Assembly (NCBI GenBank): GCA_002718995.2
Contig: PBGL02000011.1
Location: 1 to 64,000, forward strand
DNA: 64,000 nucleotides
From: Methanobacteriota archaeon
GTDB taxonomy: Archaea > Thermoplasmatota > Poseidoniia > Poseidoniales > Thalassarchaeaceae
Reading direction: 5' to 3'
Both the position numbers and the translations under genes were made by a program. How positions within the stretch are numbered: position 1 is the stretch's first letter; the number at the start of each line of letters is the position of its first letter. The notes below the pieces were generated by a model. That model was given only the letters and a program-made list of their open reading frames with translations. It had not been told where the DNA came from and made no database searches. Below, piece by piece: positions 9,063-18,481 of this stretch.

Positions 9063-10586
9063 TCACCCCTCGTCAATGAGACGGTGAAGGGTCCTCACGT
9101 GGACTCCTGAGACCCCATACTGGAACAGTGGGTTAACTCCCTCTGAACGAGCCTTGGAACCAGGTCCCCAAGCAGAACCGGCGATGTCGAGATGCACCCA
9201 AGGTATCTTCTCACCATCTTTGTCGAATCCCCTGTTTGGGACGAAGAACTCGAGGAAGGCAGCAGCCGTGTTCGATGAACCAGCCCTGCCTCCTATTGAG
9301 CCGTTTCTTATGTCCGCGAAAGCGGAGTCCGTCATGTACTTGCGGAATTGGTCATTGAGCGGCATCTTCCAAACAGACTCCCCGCTCCTCTCTGCAGCGT
9401 CTTTGAGGCTCTTTGCCAGGCTCTCGTCATTTGACCACATGCCGGATATCTGATTCCCGAGTGCAACCACCACGGCTCCAGTCAGTGTGGCTAAGTCTAC
9501 GATGTACTCAGGGTCAAACTCACCTGCCTTCCATAGGCCGTCAGAAAGGACGTTCCTGCCTTCGGCGTCGGTACTGAAAACCTCCACCGTCTTACCGGAA
9601 TATGTCCTGAAAACGTCTCCCGGCCTGTAAGCCCCGGATCCCGGCATATTCTCTGCAAGGCACGAGATCCCATTCACTCTCCTGGAGTATCCAGTCGAAT
9701 GTAGGGCCTCCATCAATCCAAAGACGGTGGCCGCCCCACACATATCGTACTTCATGTCCCACATCCCACTGGTTGGTTTTATCGAGATCCCACCGGTGTC
9801 AAAGGTGATTCCTTTTCCAACGATGCATGGTCTACGAACTCCCTCGTCAGCATCCGGATTCAGCGTAAATAGAACCATGCAGGGCTTCCTGTCGCTACCC
9901 TTCCCCACATTGACTAGGCCGCCCATACCAAGCTCCTGCAACTTATCCCAGTCGTAAACCTCGACTGAGACGTTGTCCTTGCCTTCCGCCCATTCCACAG
10001 CTCTCCTTGCATACTCCATCGGGTAGAGCACGTTAGCTGGCTCGTTCCCTAGATCGCGTGCCAGATGCACACCTCCCACGACTGAGCGAACACTCTCGAG
10101 CCTCTCTGAGAGCAAATCCTGGTACCTAGGGCTAGCTTGGAAGTCAACACTCCACTCTTCGTCTACGTGGTCATCAGGAAGCTCCTGATGCTCGAGGAAC
10201 TCGTAGTCCCGAAGCATCATCCCTTCAGCGAAGTCCAACATTCTCTCTCCTGTCCAACCCGAGGTGAACCTCACCGTCACACCAACCCCTTTCTTCTTCG
10301 ACAGCGAAGCGATAACCTTGGCTCCAGTGTCACGAGCGGTCCTGTGATCTAGACCATCCTTGTCTCCCATCCCGACAAGTACGATGTTACATTCAGGAGT
10401 CCACAGTGACATTCTCTTGCCCTTCTTCCCGTCGAAGCCACCTGAGCCCAATGCCTCTCTGACTAGTCCCCTCTGTACTCTGGATAGCCCTGCAAGAGAG
10501 TTGTTTGGCGGTTTTTCCGCACCCTTGAAAAGTGGTAAAATCAGTTGCTTTCTCAGTCCAGTAAATTCATTATTGCTTATCTGCAT
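9063..10586 (-). CDS. Leucyl aminopeptidase, M17 family
   Basis: This 507-residue cytosolic metallo-aminopeptidase removes N-terminal residues from peptides. The C-terminal catalytic domain has the zinc-binding GKGITFDTGGISIKP, the DMCGAATV segment, and STDAEGRNVLSD, the family's NTDAEGR signature with Ser in place of Asn. Further along are VDLATLTGA and the glycine-rich GGRAGSSNTAAAF. The N-terminal macro-like domain is divergent, as usual for M17. It converges on dnaK with a 1-bp gap and probably supports peptide scavenging together with the secreted M14 peptidase nearby. Confidence 0.93.
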   Translation of the reverse strand: MQISNNEFTGLRKQLILPLFKGAEKPPNNSLAGLSRVQRGLVREALGSGGFDGKKGKRMSLWTPECNIVLVGMGDKDGLDHRTARDTGAKVIASLSKKKGVGVTVRFTSGWTGERMLDFAEGMMLRDYEFLEHQELPDDHVDEEWSVDFQASPRYQDLLSERLESVRSVVGGVHLARDLGNEPANVLYPMEYARRAVEWAEGKDNVSVEVYDWDKLQELGMGGLVNVGKGSDRKPCMVLFTLNPDADEGVRRPCIVGKGITFDTGGISIKPTSGMWDMKYDMCGAATVFGLMEALHSTGYSRRVNGISCLAENMPGSGAYRPGDVFRTYSGKTVEVFSTDAEGRNVLSDGLWKAGEFDPEYIVDLATLTGAVVVALGNQISGMWSNDESLAKSLKDAAERSGESVWKMPLNDQFRKYMTDSAFADIRNGSIGGRAGSSNTAAAFLEFFVPNRGFDKDGEKIPWVHLDIAGSAWGPGSKARSEGVNPLFQYGVSGVHVRTLHRLIDEG

Positions 10587-10682
10587 AAATAGCCCTAACT
10601 ATCCGATTAGAGACCGGTTTACAAATAATTCTATGTCAAACTTTCAATTTAGAGTCCGAATTAGTAGTATTAAGATATTAAA

Positions 10683-12215
10683 TTACTGTTCAATTCTACT
10701 ATTTCTTCCATTAATCGCCGCTAGAGCGAAGGCGACGAAGACAAGCAGCATCGAAGGGGCCGGAAGAAGGCCCTGCTCCACGCCTTCATTACTTTCCACG
10801 ACGCTATCGTTGACCGGGTTTCCCACCCACATCGAGGAATCCACCACTCTCTTCTGGTAGTACAGGACCCAGATCCCTTCACTTGAAATTGGAGCACCCG
10901 TAAAGTCGAGGGTCGTTACCGTGTTGTTAGTGGCATTGACTGCGAAGCCGTATCCTGGGGTGGAGAAGTTGAAGTCTGCATCAAACTGTATTTGCGGCAT
11001 CCCCCCCTTTTGGGCCAGCCCCGTCATTTCGATTGGCTCATTCGACCCAGGGAGCCAAAACCCCGTCGAATCTCCCTCCTCAAAGTATAGCAGTGTGGCA
11101 TTTGAGGTGCTCGCTTGTCCTAGGTTGGATACGCTCAGATGCACCTTTCCGCCTTCCACCTCCAGAGAATCGACAACAAGACGAGCCCTCCAGTACCAGA
11201 CATTCTGGATCAGGTAGTGCATCACATCGAGCTCCTCGTCCAATCTGTCCGAGAGGGCCTCTACTGTTCCAAGCAGGAATTGCTCATCATCGGTCTCGAA
11301 GGTGAATGTGGGGTAACCCATAACCCCGTAGCCGTAATCTCGGCTGGTTCCACAGTTCGGGTAGAGGCCTTGGTTGGCGTTACGAATGGGGATGTCAGAA
11401 ATGTTCGTATTGACCTCATCTCTAATGTGGTGGTACATTTCCCAGTCAGAAGGTTGTTCTGGCCACTTGCCCCATGGATAGAGCATGATCCAGACTCCCG
11501 TGTGCATGGTGATATACAGGTCAGCATGGGGCACGACATCGTTCATGTATATTGAATTCGCAAGAGTCTCCGACTCACTGAATGCAGAACTCCCTGGCTG
11601 AGTCGTAGGGCATGTGTTCCAGTAGTGGTCGTAGTTTCTATTCAGGTCCACTTGGTTAACATTCCGTCTTGTGTCGAAGTCATTACCGTCCGCATTGAGC
11701 ATAATCAGGATATGCAATTCAGTGGTGGACAATAAGTCGACTACCTCTTGATCCCCATTTGCCCAGCCCTCGATGTAGTACTCGGCAACCAGGAAGGCGA
11801 GCTCCGTGCCTAGGTGCTCATTGCCATGATGGCCACCATCAATGTACACCACTTCTTTGCGTAGTAGCAATGGGCCCTCTCTGCCTTCTCCTCCATAGTA
11901 GAGGTGTTCACACCCATCAAAGGCCAAATCAGCCCAACAAGATTCGTCAGTGATTTGCAGCATCCAGAGGTTTCTGCCCATTTCCGTTTGCCCAACGACG
12001 GACAAATTGATGATTTCCGGATAATCATCAGCCCATGCGTTGACGTCCAAGGTCAGTGTTGCATAGGAGTGATACCAGTGCTCCTGGATGATATCCGGCT
12101 GACCGATCTGCGCAGTTGCTGCTGGAGTGGCCGATACGGCAAGCATCGAGGCAACCACCAATGCTGTAATCAATCGGCGCATAGCGCCGATGAAGGGGTC
12201 ATACGCTACAATCAT
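10683..12215 (-). CDS. Secreted, membrane-anchored M14 zinc carboxypeptidase
   Basis: This is an exported M14 metallocarboxypeptidase of about 510 residues. A signal peptide follows the start (RRLITALVVASMLAVSATPAATA). The catalytic set is complete: GGHHGNEH (zinc His and Glu), NADGNDFDTRR and QVDLNRNYDHYW (substrate Asn-Arg), YITMHTG (third zinc His) and TFTFETDDEQ (general-base Glu). A beta-sandwich-like region follows, then a C-terminal hydrophobic anchor (LPAPSMLLVFVAFALAAI). I take the ATG at 12215, which overlaps the agmatinase stop as ATGA behind AAAAGGGAGA, over the ORF-track start at 12251. It would trim proteins or peptides outside the cell, consistent with a protein-degrading heterotroph. 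Confidence 0.9.
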   Translation of the reverse strand: MIVAYDPFIGAMRRLITALVVASMLAVSATPAATAQIGQPDIIQEHWYHSYATLTLDVNAWADDYPEIINLSVVGQTEMGRNLWMLQITDESCWADLAFDGCEHLYYGGEGREGPLLLRKEVVYIDGGHHGNEHLGTELAFLVAEYYIEGWANGDQEVVDLLSTTELHILIMLNADGNDFDTRRNVNQVDLNRNYDHYWNTCPTTQPGSSAFSESETLANSIYMNDVVPHADLYITMHTGVWIMLYPWGKWPEQPSDWEMYHHIRDEVNTNISDIPIRNANQGLYPNCGTSRDYGYGVMGYPTFTFETDDEQFLLGTVEALSDRLDEELDVMHYLIQNVWYWRARLVVDSLEVEGGKVHLSVSNLGQASTSNATLLYFEEGDSTGFWLPGSNEPIEMTGLAQKGGMPQIQFDADFNFSTPGYGFAVNATNNTVTTLDFTGAPISSEGIWVLYYQKRVVDSSMWVGNPVNDSVVESNEGVEQGLLPAPSMLLVFVAFALAAINGRNSRIEQ

Positions 12216-13210
12216 TCTCCCTTTTCGCTCAATAATAGGGCGATATGGCACGAGACCATCTTGCTAGCAATCAGTGCAGCGTTGAATTCAGTCAAAGGAC
12301 CCTCGTCCCCCGGGGCAATCTCATTCACATCTGCTCCGATCACCACAGATTTTGGTGCAGAGAAAACCCTCTCGACGATTTCCACTGCGGCCCAGTATGC
12401 GATTCCGCCCGGCACGGGGGTGCCGGTGGAAGGTACCAATGATCCATCCAAACCGTCTACATCGAAAGTAATCCATACTGGCCCTTCAATCGAATCCAGA
12501 CTCTGAATAAGCCTTGACCATCCGGCTTCTCCCTCGCAGATACCCAGGAAGTCACGAGCAAACCACGTCTCCACCCTGGGATCTCCATTGGAGAATGCGG
12601 CCTCCTCCCTTGAAATGGCCCTGGTCCCTATCTGGATTACCTTCCCCACTCCCAAATCTAGAGCCCTCCTTATGGCAGTACCGTGTGAGAACCTCTCTCC
12701 ATTCAGCTCGTCCCTCAGATCCGCATGTGCGTCAATCTGAACCAACGTCAAATCCCCCAAATCACCCTCCAATACAGGGTGCCTGGAAAGAGCTTCAATT
12801 ATCGGCGGAAGTATCCCATGCTCACCTCCGAGAACCAAGGGAAAAGACTCCCCGATCCAAGGTTGGACGTATTCTCTGATTGATTCCAACTGCTCCTTCA
12901 AGGTGCCAGCATCAGAAGCCCACTCATCTGCCGTGTGGAACGACAGGCCACAAGGCAAGTCACTGGGTAATATCGGATCGTACAACTCGACCTGAGAGCT
13001 GGCTTCGATACACGCAGCAGGCCCCCTCTCCGTGCCCTCCATCCAACTGGTCGTCATCTCATATGGAATTGGCAGAATCACGACATCCCAGGGGCCTACT
13101 TCGTCTTCCTCGAGGCCGAGGAATTTGCCCTCCCCTGTTTCCGCCATACCTCTCCGTACAATATCCTCAGAATAATCGCTTCGCAGTTCACTTTTGTCCA
13201 ATTTTGACAT
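12212..13210 (-). CDS. Agmatinase/arginase-family ureohydrolase
   Basis: This 332-residue manganese ureohydrolase has all family motifs: LGGEHGILPPI (metal His), DAHADLRDEL (metal Asp-His-Asp), a SHG segment and FDVDGLDGSLVPSTGTPVPGG (metal Asp pair). Archaeal members with this form are mostly agmatinases that release urea from agmatine to give putrescine; arginase or guanidino-acid activity cannot be excluded. The gene is the first of a coupled pair with the M14 peptidase. Its start lies only about 35 bp from the divergent DUF6015-like gene, so the two promoters must overlap. Confidence 0.88.
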   Translation of the reverse strand: MSKLDKSELRSDYSEDIVRRGMAETGEGKFLGLEEDEVGPWDVVILPIPYEMTTSWMEGTERGPAACIEASSQVELYDPILPSDLPCGLSFHTADEWASDAGTLKEQLESIREYVQPWIGESFPLVLGGEHGILPPIIEALSRHPVLEGDLGDLTLVQIDAHADLRDELNGERFSHGTAIRRALDLGVGKVIQIGTRAISREEAAFSNGDPRVETWFARDFLGICEGEAGWSRLIQSLDSIEGPVWITFDVDGLDGSLVPSTGTPVPGGIAYWAAVEIVERVFSAPKSVVIGADVNEIAPGDEGPLTEFNAALIASKMVSCHIALLLSEKGE

Positions 13211-13244
13211 CTATCGTGAGACCGTTGAAATACAGCCCCCCTCC

Positions 13245-13688
13245 ATGAAGAGGCGTCCGGGGGACTATGCGATGGGTTTGACACTAGCACAATTGACTTC
13301 TGCCATCAGGAGCAAGGTCGATTCTGACATGGAGGTGGTGGTGGCCGAATCTATTGCCGAGCATGCACTCGGATTCTTCGGCTTCTCAAACAGGATAATC
13401 GACAATGCATTGGAACCAACAGATAGGAATCTATTCTACCAGTTGCAGGATTATGATCTACTAACTACAGAGTCAGAGGAGACAACGCTCTGGGATGGAA
13501 GGGAATGGAGAATCCACTACTGGAAGTTCAAGGCCAATGCAGAGGAATTTGCCAAGGCGGCCGCTGCCGCTGCGCTTCTTCGTAGCAAGGAGGAAGACCC
13601 CTACTCAGATGTGTATGAAGACGTCCCGGTATCTCTCTGGAAGGAACGCTCCGGGGAAGACGATGATTACGAAGAACCCCTGTTCTAG
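13245..13688 (+). CDS. Small conserved archaeal protein (resembles DUF6015)
   Basis: The 147-residue soluble protein contains LTLAQLTSAI, HALGFFGFSNRIIDNAL, DRNLFYQLQDYDLL and TTLWDGREWRIHYW. I recall this pattern from the uncharacterised archaeal family DUF6015, but have not checked it. The C-terminus is acidic (DDDYEEPLF). The ORF-track start at 13194 is a TTG overlapping the divergent agmatinase start; the ATG at 13245 (MKRRPGDYAMG) or the next ATG at 13269 is more likely. There is no clear Shine-Dalgarno sequence, so it may be leaderless. Function is unknown; an alanine-rich helix precedes the acidic tail. Confidence 0.75.
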   Translation: MKRRPGDYAMGLTLAQLTSAIRSKVDSDMEVVVAESIAEHALGFFGFSNRIIDNALEPTDRNLFYQLQDYDLLTTESEETTLWDGREWRIHYWKFKANAEEFAKAAAAAALLRSKEEDPYSDVYEDVPVSLWKERSGEDDDYEEPLF

Positions 13689-13733
13689 ATCGTGACAGGT
13701 CGATTTGGGAATTGATTGATACGTCACTCCGGC

Positions 13734-16700
13734 ATGGGTCACTACATGGGACGTTCGAGTAACGCTATTGCTCTGATTAGTGTGCTATTGCTAAGCGCCC
13801 AGGCCTCAATGGTTGGCGGACAATCGGATAGCGACGTTTCGTGCGATGTTCTGGTGGATTGGGACTATGAGCCTCAATTCTCCGAAGATTCGGGACAGTA
13901 TCTCGACTTCATTCACAGATACAGAGTCACTTTCGACCCACCCTTCGAGAGTGGCGGGTCCCCAAGCGCTCTAACTGTTGATGCGGTCCACAGGGGTGAC
14001 GAGGGGAATGATTTGCAGTCAAATTACAACTTCATAAGCGCCGGAGGGGAAGTGGACGTCATAATCGACGCCACTCCAAGCATAGGTGAAACAGTCTCTA
14101 TTTCTATTCAGAGTTCCGAGGCTTCATGCAGCAGAGAAATCACTGTGACAAACTGGAACCAACCAGTAGAAGACCATGAAATCACTCGCGAGACCACTTG
14201 GTCCATGGAAGGGTTGGAGGACGAATCCCAGGGGATCGAGTTTGAAGGTAGGGGATGGCAGAAGAGGAGCGGGGACACCCTAGAATCAAACGAACTAGGA
14301 AACGGCTCCATGCGAATCAATACGATTAACGAAGACTCGAATGGACTCATGCTCGATCTTATTTTGGATAGGGTGTGGCTGAACGAAACGTATGAGGGAC
14401 AGGTCCTCACCATTCAGGAATTTGAAATGGTAGGAAACGGCTCTATGATGCTCAGGGGAGGATACTCTAGCGAGGAAGGCCAATCCGAGGGGCTTGGAAT
14501 ACATGTTAGCATTAGTCAAGCTTCGATTCTTAGATCGTGGTCAGACGGACAACTGACCGAGAGGATCGTGATAGAGGGCAACGGCTGGCTGTCCTTTGAT
14601 GAGGGTGACAATGAAAGCTCGGGAGGTGGATTTGGAAGCATAGAGGTATTCTACTTCGAGACATGGGACGTCGATGGAAACAGAAGACTGCAGGACCTCC
14701 AGCTCGAGGCAAATGCATCCATCCGCCTTATGGGTGCCAGCGACTACTTCACCTTCGATCTCAGTGAGTTTAAGATTAGAGAGAAATGGGAGGATGACAC
14801 TAGAGTTGATCAATTCTTCAAGGCGGCTGGTTCAGGAGACTTTGCCTTTGAGATTGAGGATGAGGACTTCCAAGTAGATGTCAATGGCACAGTTCCGATA
14901 GTTCACTTGGAATCGAGTGGGGGGGAGGTAACTCATGAAACGATCATCGTGGATGGCACTTACGATGGGGACGTTGAGGGCAGCTTCGGATATGTGAGAC
15001 AGATAGTAGATTCAGGACCCCAGGAAAATTTCAATGGGACACTTTTCGAGGTGGATAAAATTCAGGACGAGTTCTGGTTCAATGTCTCCGCAACACCTTT
15101 CGGGCCGATTGACCAGGAGTTTGGTGCTGAGCACAATCTAACCTACGAATACGTAGTCCCGCAGGAAGAATGGTACAACAGGACTCTAAGATACCAGTAC
15201 GTTGAGGACAACGGCACGGTCACAAATGAGTATCCCGAAGACTCACCAGTAATTTCAGAGCCCGAGAGGCCGCAAGCAAATACGATATCTTCTCTACAAA
15301 TATCTAGGGAGACTGGATTCGCACCTGAGAATGTCGTGATTGGAGATGTCTTCGTTCTCTCCGGCAACCAGGAAGCGATACTCGAGGTGGAAATCATCGG
15401 ATTCACCCAGAGGACGGTCGACGGTCATGAAGTCGAAGTCGCCCAGTGGGTTGGGGAATATGGGACGGATAGCTATGCATCTGGATTTGTCATCAACGAA
15501 GGTCCGTTATCCGGGCTGCTAAGCGAGGTGTTCCGATGGATAGAGATAGATTTCTCTGACAATCAGACTGGGGCTGGCACAATCTCGTTCGTGGAGAATC
15601 AGCTAGTGGATAGGATACTTTATCCATCTGTAATCACAGAAGACGAGAACACACTGCCAACCGTGGAATCGGTTGGATTCAGAGAGGGCATACTATTGAC
15701 GGAAGGCGGAAATGCACATCTGGAAGTAACTGTGATAGATGTCGACACAGACGTAATTTCAGTAGCTGTGGACTTGTCATTCATCGGAATGGGAGTAGTC
15801 GCTCTTTCGGATAGTGGCCTAGATGGCGATATCACTATTCATGACGATATTTGGACGGTGGAACTTACTCACACAGGCCTCGAATACGGTGTATTCAATA
15901 CATCAATAATCATCAATGACTATTGGGCACAAGTATCGGAAAATCACAATTTGACAATAACGAATGCACCGCCAAGAGTCGACTCAGTAGTATTCTCCCC
16001 TACCTCTGCAAAGAGGGGCGATGTGGTTTCAGTAAGTGTGCTTGCAACTGACGGGCACGGCGTCTCAGAGGTATCCGTGGATCTTCTTAGTGCGGGAGGC
16101 GAATTGACGAAACTGTCCCCTCCGTCTCAACTAGGGGCCCCATGGGAAGGGCAATTTACAGTTCCACTATCACTTTCTCCAGGTGCTAGAGTCATACCCC
16201 TAAGGCTAACCGATGGAGAAGGCGAAACTATTCTGGCATCTAACTCGGGATCCCTTCCACTATTGGAGATAGAAAATGAGAATCCCTCACTCCAATCTGT
16301 CGAGGTACTGTCTTCAGGCAATTTACAGACCACAATTTCCGATGAGGGAGAAGTCCGTCATGTTGTTTCCTCGCCCACAAATGATGTGGTTATTCCGCAC
16401 ACCCTGGAGGTTTCAGTCAACGATCCAGATGGCGTCTCATCGGTTCAAGCCAAGATAGGCAGATTGGCCGACATAGGAAAGTCGGACGAGTGGCTTTTGC
16501 TTGTAGATGATGGCACATCTGGAGACAGAATAGCTGGGGATGGAGTTTTCAGCCTTGAGTTCAATGTAAGGCCATCAGTTCCAGAAGGCGATATTGACGT
16601 TCTGATAAGGGCCTCAGATATTTTCTTTGCAACCACCGATCCTGAGGATCAGACGCACACTTTCTCAGTAGAAAAATCAGATTGCTGTTCGGATGACTCA

Positions 16701-16811
16701 GACTGGTTCTCAAAGAATGGCGAAACATTCGCCGTAGTCACGATCAGTATTCTGCTGATCACCGGCCTAGTCGCAATTTTACTTTCGATCAGAAAGTCCG
16801 ATTTCGAATAG
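13734..16811 (+). CDS. Large secreted surface protein with C-terminal membrane anchor
   Basis: From the ATG at 13734 (or 13746) this protein has about 1,020 residues. It begins with a signal peptide (SSNAIALISVLLLSAQASMVGG) and ends in one transmembrane helix (FAVVTISILLITGLVAILLSI) with a short charged tail, so nearly all of it is outside the cell. The body is acidic, serine/glycine-rich and beta-rich with many NxS/T sequons. Residues about 640-1000 look like consecutive Ig/PKD-like modules (PTVESVGF, PRVDSVVFSP, PSLQSVEVLS module starts, each with a DxDG-type turn). No catalytic motif is visible. It is likely a cell-surface or adhesin-type protein; modules are inferred from periodicity. A CCSDDS pair precedes the helix. 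Confidence 0.85.
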   Translation: MGHYMGRSSNAIALISVLLLSAQASMVGGQSDSDVSCDVLVDWDYEPQFSEDSGQYLDFIHRYRVTFDPPFESGGSPSALTVDAVHRGDEGNDLQSNYNFISAGGEVDVIIDATPSIGETVSISIQSSEASCSREITVTNWNQPVEDHEITRETTWSMEGLEDESQGIEFEGRGWQKRSGDTLESNELGNGSMRINTINEDSNGLMLDLILDRVWLNETYEGQVLTIQEFEMVGNGSMMLRGGYSSEEGQSEGLGIHVSISQASILRSWSDGQLTERIVIEGNGWLSFDEGDNESSGGGFGSIEVFYFETWDVDGNRRLQDLQLEANASIRLMGASDYFTFDLSEFKIREKWEDDTRVDQFFKAAGSGDFAFEIEDEDFQVDVNGTVPIVHLESSGGEVTHETIIVDGTYDGDVEGSFGYVRQIVDSGPQENFNGTLFEVDKIQDEFWFNVSATPFGPIDQEFGAEHNLTYEYVVPQEEWYNRTLRYQYVEDNGTVTNEYPEDSPVISEPERPQANTISSLQISRETGFAPENVVIGDVFVLSGNQEAILEVEIIGFTQRTVDGHEVEVAQWVGEYGTDSYASGFVINEGPLSGLLSEVFRWIEIDFSDNQTGAGTISFVENQLVDRILYPSVITEDENTLPTVESVGFREGILLTEGGNAHLEVTVIDVDTDVISVAVDLSFIGMGVVALSDSGLDGDITIHDDIWTVELTHTGLEYGVFNTSIIINDYWAQVSENHNLTITNAPPRVDSVVFSPTSAKRGDVVSVSVLATDGHGVSEVSVDLLSAGGELTKLSPPSQLGAPWEGQFTVPLSLSPGARVIPLRLTDGEGETILASNSGSLPLLEIENENPSLQSVEVLSSGNLQTTISDEGEVRHVVSSPTNDVVIPHTLEVSVNDPDGVSSVQAKIGRLADIGKSDEWLLLVDDGTSGDRIAGDGVFSLEFNVRPSVPEGDIDVLIRASDIFFATTDPEDQTHTFSVEKSDCCSDDSDWFSKNGETFAVVTISILLITGLVAILLSIRKSDFE

Positions 16812-16827
16812 ACGCCTTGCAAAAAGA

Positions 16828-16902
16828 TGGTACGAGTGCCGGGATTTGAACCCGGGTTCCGGCGTTGGCAACGCCGGGTGATAACCACTACACTACACTC
16901 GT
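16828..16902 (-). tRNA. tRNA-Gly (anticodon GCC)
   Basis: The minus strand folds into a complete cloverleaf. The acceptor ACGAGTG pairs with CACTCGT, the anticodon stem CGGCG/CGCCG encloses the loop TTGCCAA (anticodon GCC), and the T arm CCGGGTTCAAATCCCGG is perfect. CCA is encoded after the discriminator A. There is no intron. Upstream on this strand is TTAGAAAAGTGA, a possible TATA box. The anticodon reads glycine codons GGC and GGU. Confidence 0.97.
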
Positions 16903-16945
16903 GTAGACACTGGGAAACCCGAATCACTTTTCTAAGCGTCGGTAC

Positions 16946-17308
16946 CTAATTAGACAGGTCAGACAGCCTACTTCTGATCATGTCCCTAGTTTCCCTGTAG
17001 GCCTCGATCGGCATTCCAACGGGATCATCTAGCCCCCAATCCTCATCTATTGGCAGATTGGGACACTCCACGCCGCATCCCATGCTAATTATCACATCGA
17101 ACCCGCTTTCATCAATGTCATCTATTGATTTGGGAAACTGTCCTTCCATGCTTATTCCTAGTTCTTGTACAACAGAAATTGCATTTTCGGCTACCTTCCC
17201 GCCAGGATGCGTCCCTGCGGACGCCGAAACATGCCCCAAATTCCTTGCTAGGGCTTCAGCCATCTGGCTCCTACAAGTGTTCCCAACGCAAACAAATAGA
17301 ACCCTCAC
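16946..17308 (-). CDS. Low-molecular-weight phosphatase / arsenate reductase (ArsC-like)
   Basis: This 121-residue protein has the phosphatase P-loop CVGNTCRS (CX5R) near its N-terminus and the later Asp-Pro in EDWGLDDPVG. The ISMGCGVECPNLP block with extra cysteines is typical of thioredoxin-coupled arsenate reductases. It may therefore reduce arsenate to arsenite or act as a protein-tyrosine phosphatase. I place the start at the GTG at 17308 (VRVLFVCVGN); the ORF-track start at 17401 adds about 31 residues unlike the family and intrudes on the promoter of the divergent Mrp gene. No arsenite pump or ArsR is in the window, so the arsenic role is uncertain. Confidence 0.82.
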   Translation of the reverse strand: MRVLFVCVGNTCRSQMAEALARNLGHVSASAGTHPGGKVAENAISVVQELGISMEGQFPKSIDDIDESGFDVIISMGCGVECPNLPIDEDWGLDDPVGMPIEAYRETRDMIRSRLSDLSN

Positions 17309-17414
17309 AAAAACTACACCTACGCGGGCCTTAATGAAACCAACCGATATAGATGATTTTGATAGTAGATATCGCCCAACAGAGTTGAAGTATCGAATCA
17401 TGCGCCCCTAATGC

Positions 17415-18419
17415 ATGGCGGACTCACCTGTTAGCCATCATCCCCCGGGAGAAGATGGCCAATCTCAACCATCCACCGACCAAAGGGCACAGATGGAGCA
17501 GGCATATCAGCAGATGCAGAGAAAGATGAGAATGTCGAAGATTGGAGACAGCGTCAAGCACAAAATAATGGTACTGTCGGGCAAGGGGGGCGTCGGCAAG
17601 ACAACAGTAGCCACCGGTTTGGCACTCTCCCTCGCAAAAAGAGGCATGAAGGTAGGCCTGATGGATATTGACATAACAGGGCCAAACGTGCCAAAAATGC
17701 TAGGTCTGGAAGACGTCGAACTCCACATAGAGGACGGACAGATCTTCCCAGCAATCGGGCCAAACGGCCTCAAGGTGATTTCGATGGCATTCCTTATCGA
17801 GGATCCAGATAAGCCAGTAATTTGGAGAGGCCCGATAAAGTTGGGGGCGATTCAACAATTCATTGGAGACGTAGCTTGGGGGGAATTAGATGCCCTGGTC
17901 ATAGACTTCCCGCCCGGCACTGGTGATGAGCCACTAACAGTTAGCCAAACTTTACCAAATTTGGATGGGGTGGTAATTGTCACAACCCCCCAAGAAGTCG
18001 CTCTTCTAGATAGTAGGAAATCCATCAATTTCGCCAAGACAATCAACGTTCCAGTTTTAGGCGTGGTTGAGAATATGAGTGGATACACAGTTTCAGGGAC
18101 GGCCCCAGCTGGCTCCGAGATTTCAATAATCGGCCCGAATGGAGTCCCCTTGGATGTCAAAGTTTCCGACGATGGGAATTGGGAAACCAAACTCGACCTC
18201 TTCAAATCAGGTGGAGGGGAGTCTTCGGCGATCGATCTGGATGTCCCGTTTTTGGGCGCATTACCATTCGATCCTGGGGTGGTAAGAGGAGGAGATGATG
18301 GAGTCCACAGGATAGTCGCCGATCCCGAAGGAGAAACCGCTATAGCTTTCGATTCGGTAGTTGAAGAGATTCTGGAACAACTGAGCAATAGCACTTCTCC
18401 AGACATCAAGATAACTTGA
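17415..18419 (+). CDS. Mrp/NBP35-family Fe-S carrier ATPase with atypical insert
   Basis: This 334-residue P-loop ATPase is of the Mrp/ApbC/NBP35 family, which holds and delivers [4Fe-4S] clusters. The Walker A is LSGKGGVGKTTVATGLA, switch I-like DIDITGPNVPKML follows, and DFPPGTGDEPLT is the family signature. After VVENMSGY (about residue 217) most relatives have a cluster-binding CPHC segment. Here it is replaced by TVSGTAPAGSEISI and DVKVSDDGNWETKL, which look like a bacterial Ig-like (Big-type) strand pattern, before the sequence returns to FKSGGG and VPFLGALPFDP. No CxxC is present anywhere. Cluster carriage by the usual mechanism is therefore doubtful. The N-terminal 40 residues are a polar extension. 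Confidence 0.88.
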   Translation: MADSPVSHHPPGEDGQSQPSTDQRAQMEQAYQQMQRKMRMSKIGDSVKHKIMVLSGKGGVGKTTVATGLALSLAKRGMKVGLMDIDITGPNVPKMLGLEDVELHIEDGQIFPAIGPNGLKVISMAFLIEDPDKPVIWRGPIKLGAIQQFIGDVAWGELDALVIDFPPGTGDEPLTVSQTLPNLDGVVIVTTPQEVALLDSRKSINFAKTINVPVLGVVENMSGYTVSGTAPAGSEISIIGPNGVPLDVKVSDDGNWETKLDLFKSGGGESSAIDLDVPFLGALPFDPGVVRGGDDGVHRIVADPEGETAIAFDSVVEEILEQLSNSTSPDIKIT

Positions 18420-18481
18420 TTTGCCGAATATCTAACAAGGGTCGACTTCATTGATGACCCTTATCCCCGGGTATATTGGAA

